Origin: Kappaphycus alvarezii | Taxonomy: Eukaryota > Rhodophyta > Florideophyceae > Gigartinales > Solieriaceae | Direction of reading: 5' to 3' | Assembly: GCA_002205965.3 (NCBI GenBank) | Contig: NADL03000451.1 | Coordinates: forward strand, 2,294,001-2,358,000 | Length of the DNA: 64,000 bases | In this document: positions 56,960 through 64,000 of the stretch, piece after piece | How the letters are laid out: every line of letters begins with the position of its first letter | Position numbering within the stretch: the first letter of the stretch is position 1 | Translations under genes and position numbers: made by a program | Notes under the pieces: model-generated | Told to the model about the DNA's origin: nothing | Databases searched by the model: none | What the model saw: the letters and a program-made list of their open reading frames with translations, nothing else

Positions 56960-58920
56960 TTTTTTTGTCGGAGTGGGTCCATGTCATGCACATACCCTTA
57001 GGATAAAACACGGAGGAATACTGTACGCTTGATCTCTCCTTGAACTAAACGTCCGGATAGTTTCATTAGACCCTCAATGTATTGATCTTATCGAAGGTAT
57101 CTAGATTTGTCTACAGGAATAGTTTATAACATTTCGCGGAACATCCTAAGAGTCACCCTGAAATTCAAACGGGAAAACTCATCTTTCATGTGATCCGTCG
57201 GTTTCCAGAGGCTCTTTTTTACCGTTCAATAAAGCTTCGCCTCCTTTTGATATAGTTTTCGCGAAGAGTGAGAGACCGCCAGTATGATAGGATGCGAGCG
57301 TATAGAGTACCGTAACGAGTGCAAGTTTGCAGTCCCATTTGCTAATTTTCCCCCTAGTGGTGGTCAGTAAAGAAAGTTTCTCTGTTAAATCAGATGTACA
57401 TACAAGTCCATACTCGATTAAAAAATGCCTGATCTCACCATCTTCATTCCTGCGTAAAAGGGCCATGATTTTCTGGCGACGCTAGCAAGCATTCATTCGC
57501 AGTATAGCCCGTACAATCCTCAGATTTAAGGACCCTCACGAGAGTTCAATGTTTAACAGGCGTTGTGACAAAAAGAAAAACTATATGGAGCTGGAGAACA
57601 ATATAAAAAAAGGTGATAAACGTCAGAAATTGATTTTTCGTTTGATGCGAAATGAATAGGACAAAACAGTTTGCAAAGTGACCTAAACTGCTGCAGTTGA
57701 AACTTTTCTTTCCGTTACATATTATGGCGGTAGTTGCGGGGTGAAGAAGAATTACAAAGCACTGGATGGCACTCACACTGACCATTTCCGATCCTTCAGA
57801 TTACGTGTTTAAGGAATTTAACTGCCAGGGCGAGCGAGGCAGCGGTAGCCCACAATCGTCAACTTTGGTTTGCTTTAGATAGCTTCTGGTACTTGCAATA
57901 TGAGACAGGAGCGCATAGAAGGGGTAAATTGATAATCTTACAAATTACTCCTCTTCTCGCAAGATGTTCAGATGAATTGAAAGGCCCTTTTGTGAGACCA
58001 GTCGCTGCATGGCCTAATAAAGAGTCTTTTTTAGGATTATTATACGCTGGGTGGGATATCTACTAGCGCCCCTTTTGGTACAAAAAAGGCTGGTACAACA
58101 CTAAGAGGCATCTACACTTCTTACTGCTTTCCTCTGGCTTGAAATTTAGAGGTTTAATTAACGAAAACTGCGCAGGGTCTGCATTTGGAAGTTCCAAAGT
58201 GGCACAATGGATAAGAAATACAGCAAGAGATACTTTCAGAGGCTGAATCGTGCGGCGAGATGCAGCATTTATCGAATTGTTATTTATAAAGCCGTCCAGA
58301 AATTTGCCTAGGCATGATTCATTTTCTATTGCGTAGATCGGAGTAATTTTAACTACTGAAGGCAGTAGTTTGGTACATATCGGGCTTCTGCGTCGTTTTG
58401 AGGGTCCTCACTGTTGTTATGAAAGGAAGAACTCTTCGGTGAATTGGGAAAGCGAAATATTAGAATTGAGAAACTATAGGTTGGGAGGGCAATGAGCAAT
58501 ATGAAATTTAGAATGAGACACTAGGACATTAAGAAAGAACTACTTTGTCTCTCTCCTTGAATACTTGTATCTTTTCAATTGATTTGATTCATGTGACATT
58601 ACAGTATAATATGGAGTCTAGTAGGCGTCAGAAGAATTGAGAAGAGTGACTGGTAGTGGGTCTTCAAAACACCGCAAAAGGTTATTGGAACTTATAATAA
58701 GGACTTACGTGGCTGCTCCGTCCGATCAGCGAAAATATGGCTAACCTGTGGCGAAATACACAACCCTCGAATATTCGAAATTCTAAATGATTGTAAATTC
58801 AAGTTATAAAAACATTTGTATCGTTAATCTCAATAACAGAACGCAATTGTGGAATGTCGAGAGTGCTCTTATGGTGTCATGACTGGAAATTTATGTGTGA
58901 ATTTGATTATGAAGATTTAT
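56960..58920. other. no gene recognised
   Basis: A 95-codon minus frame (57179-57466) and a plus stretch with short open blocks near 58140-58260 (LKFRGLINENCAGSAFG, KVAQWIRNTARDTF) show no family signature. AT-rich. Confidence 0.4.
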
Positions 58921-59127
58921 CGTGGGTGGGTTCCACTCGTAGCAACAAGTCACGCTGTCACGTCTGCAGCCAGTAGAGTAGAGACTGCTCTACCGTCTGC
59001 ATATGTTTTAATGTGAGCACCTCAGTACAGCGCCATGTAGGCAGCTACCCGCTGTGGCGGTCAAATACTCGGAGTGATGGCACAACCCGTCGGACAGGGC
59101 CACGTAACCGCCAACTTTGGAACTTCT
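58921..59127 (+). repeat. direct repeat A flanking the DIRS-like element
   Basis: It matches 63080-63293 over about 200 bp; the last 112 bp align without gaps (AGCACCTCA...AACTTCT against AGCACCTCA...AGCTTCT). The repeats are diverged by many substitutions. Confidence 0.7.
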
Positions 59128-59211
59128 GTTATGACGTTCCTAAAGTCTACGCTTGTTCTCGATCGTCCAAACAGCTCCGAAAGAATCTGATAGAGGGAAG
59201 GAGGAGTTGGA

Positions 59212-59290
59212 GCTAGGGAGAGAGAGAAAGAAGGAACGAGAGAAGTAGAGTGAAAGAGAGAGTGAGAGCGAGAAGGAAAGAGGGACCCAG
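59212..59290. repeat. GA-rich low-complexity tract
   Basis: An almost pure purine run on plus (GAGAGAGAAAG-type units) between repeat A and the gag-like region. Confidence 0.85.
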
Positions 59291-59580
59291 AAAGACATTC
59301 GAGCGGAGCGAAGGTAGTAAGGTAATTTACTCAGAGAAGGGAGACTGGGGCTTATATAGACCTCTAGGCGAGTCAACTGGTGCTTTCGGAAGATCGAAGG
59401 AAGTTTCGAGAAGCTATGTAGACGACGGTGGGAGGGTACCCCTCAACCTGATTGGGCTGATCTTTAGATGATCGTCTCAAGCTTGCAGCACTGCACAGTT
59501 CAAAAGCGTTGTAGTCAAGTTCTAGTTTGTACAGTAAACTACAGTAGTAGAAGTCCGTAAGCCTCCTTGCTAGCTGTAAC

Positions 59581-60480
59581 ATGTCAGCAGAGGCGACAGA
59601 AAGTAATTACACTAGCAGAATCTTCTTCGAGGCAGACACTCACAACGATGTCAAAAAAATGAAGGACCAATGATTTATCCTCCTCCTGCTCTTCTTCTGC
59701 ACCATCCCCTCTGTTCTCTTTTTCTACCCTCGAGATAAATGTTGCCGGCATCGAGGACCAGCTCTCCGAAATCTCCAACCTCCTCAAGGCAAACTCCGGA
59801 ATCGCAGGTCTCGCTACACCAACTGCGCTTGAAAATGCCACTGAAGCCCCGTTGGAAATTCCTGCCGACAAATATCTGCTCACAGCAGAATACTTCCAGC
59901 TGAGAGGTATGAAGTTTTCGCTGCTAAAGCGATTATACAGAACACATCTCAGAAGCCTCTGAAGCACCATGAATTAAGGGTGCTTCCAGTAAGCCTAACA
60001 AATTTGGGAAACCGGCAGCCATCGCGCCGTTATCCGCCAAGAGGTTTATTACGGAACTTGAAGAAATTTTCGGAAAGATTAAGTCCGCTGATCTTCGCGA
60101 CAGTTGAGAAGCCGAGTTGCTCTTTAACCTCGCTGACAACTGCGAAAACGACCTCGTCATCACACACAAAGTCACAGAAGCTCTCGCTGTAGAGGAAGTT
60201 GACGCCGCCACCGAGGCCTTCGAATTGCTCAACCACTTCCTTCAAGCTTCATACTACCACTAATTGGGATGTATGGACTTCTTCGCAGACGCCCTCGAAT
60301 CCGGCAATCCGAAGGATATTATTCAGAAGTAACCCTGCGAAGATGACTACCTGTATTCCCCGGGGTTGCATCGTTCTACTAGACAGATGTTCGCCGATTC
60401 CTGCTCTCACGCTTAGTCGAAGAGGTTCAATAAGAAGCACGCTGCTTCCAGAGGATTTAAAAAGGCCCTTAAACAAAGGA
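59581..60480 (+). pseudogene. gag-like ORF1 of the DIRS-like element
   Basis: Plus-strand blocks in shifting frames: MSAEATESNYTSRIFFEAD (59581), VAGIEDQLSEISNLLKANSG (from 59731) and AKRFITELEEIFGKIKSADL (60040 on). EAELLFNLADNCENDLVITH and TEAFELLNHFLQ come after a TGA, then MDFFADALESGNPKDIIQ near 60270. Helical and charged, like DIRS-type ORF1 proteins. There is no zinc knuckle. The call rests mostly on the RT that follows. Confidence 0.45.
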
Positions 60481-60699
60481 TACACGATAGAAAGGCCCCT
60501 TTACGGCCTCTTTCTTTTTATGCACTTCCAATGATACAGTATTAAATTTACCGCTATCATTTAGAAAAACACCGTAAAAACCTCGAACATCCTTCTCCTT
60601 CCCCTTCGCTAGAGTTTATGTGAGGGTTCCGTCAAAACTTACCTTCACCGCACTCAATTTTCTCCCCCAAAGATTCACATCGCACCGCAAGACCTGTAA

Positions 60700-61900
60700 T
60701 TATGCGACTCAGCCATCGACGCACTAAATCGAAAACCTTATGTGGAGATTCTAGAAGACTTCGCACGCAAGCTACCCCGGAAGGGCAATTTAGAATCTTT
60801 CGTTGCTTTCTTTCGAGAAAAAGCGATTTTTTCAACCTATATCGCCAATCAACGCTGTTCCGGGAAATTTCTGTTGAGATGGAAAAACTCGAAGGATTAG
60901 CTCCGGAATTTAAGCAGGTAGATACAATTTTCTCTTACCATATCCCTAAAGGATACTTTCACTTCCGCTTAAATCCTAAGATATGCAATTGGTTTATGTT
61001 CAAGGTAGAAAAGCGATACTTCCAAGTATCACCCTCCGTTGCGACTGGAAGCTTTCTCACGTCTACTTCATCACTTTTATGCGCCCAGTCGTTCGTTACA
61101 TCTGAAAACATCTTCGCTTACGTATTCACCATTCAATGGACGATTTACTAAACGCTTCCAGGAGCCGCTCTCGACTGCTTAAATACAAGTAATAGATCTA
61201 GCAGTTGCTGTACACCTGTTTGTTGTTGCGCAAAGAAGACAATAGAAATAAGAACGAAACACGCGGGATCGAGCATCTAGGGCTCGTAATCGATGCCTCT
61301 TGATGGTCTTTGGAATTGCAGATCTGAATACGGACAAAATAGGCCGTCCTTCACGGCAAAATTTGCACCCAAGCCGCCGTAACAAACTTCTAGCTAGCTT
61401 ACATCTGCTATATAACTTCGCATGGGTAGCAGTGTCATGCTTGTTCTCTATTAAGTTCAATCGATTATACACACATTAACTGCACAACTATATGACGCAC
61501 AGAAAAATGAAGTCAGAAAAACGGGTCCGACTGCTTCTCGCTGGAGTGAGGTATCTAAAGTTTCGGCTGGATATCACCAAACCTCCACCCGAACAAAAAA
61601 TGTGCATCCCATCCCCTACTAAGGATATACACTCCAAAGAATCCAGATAGATCTGCCGGGAGGGTACATGGGGGTCGGATTTTCGATCAAGTGCTCAGGG
61701 GATTTGGGAGGCTCGGGGATTCCGGGACCCACAATGCGGATAAAGTCCATATAATCTTCAAACTACGCACGATTACGGACAAATTTCGGTATTTCGCAGC
61801 AAATCGGTCTTTCGCAACAATGGTACGCTCAAGTGCATATCTAAAGATTTGAAAAGGCAGCTATGCAGTTGCGGGAGTGTTGAACGCCATTATCGCCACC
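60700..61900 (+). pseudogene. DIRS-type reverse transcriptase and RNase H
   Basis: The frame 60702-61151 has KGYFHFRLNPKICNWFMFKV and EKRYFQVS, the FHHF.LNP...WF.F...YFQ pattern of DIRS-like RTs. A +1 shift gives WKLSHVYFITFMRPVVRYI and then HHSMDDLLNASRSRSRLLK, with the MDD box at 61136-61144. GIEHLGLVID follows near 61270-61300 as the start of the RNase H linker. KLLASLHLLYNFAWVAVSCL is near 61385-61440, and VAGVLNAIIATSIPP near 61875-61915 corresponds to the RNase H end. Stops and shifts are frequent. Confidence 0.6.
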
Positions 61901-61979
61901 TCCATACCGCCCATACAGAAAATCCGAGCGCTGCACAGCTTTAGTGGCCGACTTTTAATCTTAATCTAGTTTCACTTCT

Positions 61980-62640
61980 ACTGGAACTCATCTTACAGCA
62001 ATATGTGTTGGATGGAGTGAGTATTACTTATATACAGAGTGAAGCTAAGATAGCGCAGCTGATAAACAAGGCTAGAACTTAGAACCCTTGGCGTTCGAAC
62101 GAAATATGTGAAAAATTGGCTCCAATTCTGTTCCAAAGACAAAATTTACCCCTTCGCGGGATCCTAAAGCCCTTCGATACCTTGACTATCCACGGGATCA
62201 AAGTTATTTCAGAGCTTCGATCGTTCGCAAATACCTCGCTATGTCGTTACCGCACACATACGCGTTTGATGACCGTTGGCATCTTACACTTCACTCCATT
62301 CGCTTTCTTCGCCTGAAAGCAAGCTGATGGGGAAATATAACTGCTGATTAATCCAACTCTGGCCCCAAAGCGTCGCGTTCAACGTAGCTTCGTGACGAAC
62401 GCTATGTTTATAGCTGCAATGGCTACAAAAAACACGGTTGTTCCAGTACAACTGCTGTATTAGTTAGCTACGTGTTCCTTGAAAGGGGTGAAGCATGCGT
62501 GTCTTTACTCCTCAGCAAAATTTCTTTCCCGGATGATTCGGTCCATATCGCTACCGCGCTACGCAAGAATCAGCAACGAGTGGCTCACAATCTTTCGTGT
62601 CTCGCGTATCGCGTTGAAATTATAATTTCTAGAAGATTTA
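61980..62640 (+). pseudogene. probable tyrosine recombinase of the DIRS-like element
   Basis: After the RNase H, a frame near 62360-62460 reads RVQRSFVTNAMFIAAMATKN. From about 62470 to 62610 VFLERGEACVSLLLSKISFP and HIATALRKNQQRVAHNLSCL follow. This resembles the part of tyrosine recombinases around the first catalytic Arg (R.GEA.L...DI) and the Lys strand. The HxxR and final Tyr boxes are not seen. Too decayed for certainty. Confidence 0.4.
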
Positions 62641-63079
62641 TATTGACTTAGTCACAAGCTAAGACGCTATTCGCAGAGGGAATCGTACATCCAGAAAGTA
62701 CTGGTATGCCATTCTGGGTACCAAAGTTTCCACCATTGCACGCACAAATACAGTTTGGCTCCATTCATTTCTAGAGGAGCTGAGTGTGGCTCCACCACCA
62801 CAATTTTCATCCCCGCACTATTTATGCATCGAATCCAAATGTACCGCCATAGCAATTCCAGAGTACGTAATTCTAACTTGGAGGGAATAGATTAATAGTC
62901 ACACGCTTCATGAATCTTATTTGGACGATCTTGTGTTGCAAGCGGAGGATTTGCTATTTTTGCGGTCATTTGTTATAACCTCACTCTTGAAGAATCATTT
63001 AGGTCTTTTGGTTTTGTTATTTATTTTATTCAGTGTAATGAACGTAAAATGATGGGTGAATATGATAAAGAGGCTTCAA

Positions 63080-63293
63080 CATGGCTGGGTTCAACTATTT
63101 TCAAGAAGTCACGCTGCCATGGCTGCACTCTGGCTGCAATGGCCACATCTCCGATGACCAAGATGGATATTCTTTACTTGAAGCACCTCAAGAGAGCGCC
63201 ATGTAGGCAGCTTACCGATTGCGTAGTCAGGTGCTTGGAGTTAGAGCACAATCCGTTGAACAGGGCTACATAACAGCCAACTTGGGAGCTTCT
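63080..63293 (+). repeat. direct repeat B (partner of 58921-59127)
   Basis: It shares TGGGTT, AAGTCACGCTG and the GCGCCATGTAGGCAGCT block with repeat A. It lies about 280 bp before another gag-like ORF. Confidence 0.7.
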
Positions 63294-63570
63294 GGGTCAA
63301 CTTTTCGGTCTTCAAGCCTTGATTTATTCTACCGCCCGCCAGTCATCCTTCGTTTCCCAATCACAAGTATTTTTTGTTTTTGTATCATTTTCTTGATTCA
63401 TTATTCTTTTTCTGTTCAAGCTGATCTCCTTAAATGTGTCATATCAGAATTTTCCGTCCTCATCCCGCAATATTCCGTCGAATTGCGTCAATATAACTTT
63501 CATCACTCTTATTTTGGCACCATTTCGAAAAATAATCGATATCAAGTTTGTTTTGCATCTAAGTCATTGT

Positions 63571-64000
63571 AGTGATGGCCGGGAAATCCTGTTTGGAATA
63601 TGTAATATACCTCCTCGGACACCTAGATTGCCCGCGTTCGAGTTCTCCTGCGATTCCTTCGCAGCTCAGGGAGAGCTGATCGAAGATGCAAAGAACTACG
63701 CAGTTATCAAGGAGAAGATCTTCGAACATTTTGCCGAGGAGGGAAAGTCCCAGGATATTATCCGTCAATCATTGAAAATCGGCCTCAAGATCGAAAAAGT
63801 ACCGAGTTCCTTGAAGAATGCGGAGCGATTGTACAATAAGGCTGATTTCGAAAATATTGCAGGATTAGAATTACCTCGGACTGCGGCATGTTGACATGAG
63901 CATTTGCAGCAATTCATGTCCTTCCGAAGGCCGATGAATCACACCAGTCTAGTGAATTATTTAAAGGACATCCACGTGAATCGAATTGAGTTTTACAGAT
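63571..64000 (+). pseudogene. gag-like ORF, cut by the window end
   Basis: The open stretch to 63894 reads GELIEDAKNYAVIKEKIFEH, then GKSQDIIRQSLKIGLKIEKV, and resembles the gag remnant at 20.1 kb. After a stop at 63892 the sequence continues to the window edge as HEHLQQFMSFRRPMNH. It is probably the start of another LTR or DIRS-like element whose pol lies beyond the window. Confidence 0.5.

Larger units (their letters stand above)
58921..63293 (+). mobile_element. degenerate DIRS-like (tyrosine-recombinase) retrotransposon
   Basis: Between direct repeats A and B lie, on plus, a gag-like region, an RT with RNase H of the DIRS type, and a probable tyrosine recombinase. DIRS/Ngaro elements lack a DDE integrase and use this recombinase instead, with split or terminal direct repeats. 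The frame is broken in many places. Whether A and B are the true element ends is inference. Confidence 0.55.

Noticed and set aside
1-64000. CRISPR array, prokaryotic operon or phage
   Set aside because: No regularly spaced repeats, no cas-like genes; all mobile elements are of eukaryotic types.

Overview
The window looks like gene-poor, transposon-dense eukaryotic nuclear DNA. Only two protein genes look intact: a shikimate-kinase-like P-loop protein (9449-10324, minus) and a 642-residue membrane protein (33876-35804, minus). Both are single uninterrupted reading frames, so the host appears intron-poor. There is also one good tRNA-Glu(UUC) gene (6235-6306). No operons, Shine-Dalgarno sites, IS elements or CRISPR arrays are visible. 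The element mix (Ty1/copia, Ty3/gypsy, a DIRS-like element, endonuclease-bearing LINEs, PIF/Harbinger, Tc1, hAT, pogo) with islands of intronless genes would suit a red alga such as Chondrus. That organism call is an inference with low confidence.

Layout. 0.3-1.2 kb: an unrecognised broken coding region. 3.6-5.8 kb: a PIF/Harbinger element with convergent transposase and Myb/SANT-like genes. 6.2 kb: tRNA-Glu. 6.4-16.5 kb: a cluster of broken LINE copies of at least three lineages, with the kinase-like host gene in the middle; all LINE1 copies are on plus and all LINE2/LINE3 copies on minus. 16.5-19.7 kb: a MITE, a Tc1-like element with long inverted repeats, and a second Harbinger transposase, side by side. 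20-27 kb: a gag remnant with two zinc knuckles, a gypsy pol on minus and a LINE3 fragment. 27.5-32.7 kb: hAT and pogo-like transposases on minus. 33.9-35.8 kb: the intact membrane-protein gene. 36.3-38.0 kb: a 5'-truncated LINE1 with a long open frame. 39.0-45.3 kb: a copia element with LTRs carrying a younger LINE1 between its RNase H and 3' LTR. 45.3-49.8 kb: nothing recognised. 49.8-57.0 kb: a second, full-length copia element with 416/390-bp LTRs, an apparent 5-bp target duplication and an extra antisense coding region. 57-59 kb: nothing recognised. 58.9-64 kb: a degenerate DIRS-like element (gag, RT/RNase H, probable tyrosine recombinase) flanked by related direct repeats, then another gag fragment cut by the window edge.

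Nearly every element is broken by stops and frameshifts, and several are nested, so the window reads as a layered insertion history. The observations most worth following are the antisense ORF in the second copia element, the DIRS-like element with its direct repeats, the LINE1 copy with a long open frame but a Lys in place of a presumed catalytic Asp, and the unusually conserved ORF-bearing core of the copia LTRs.
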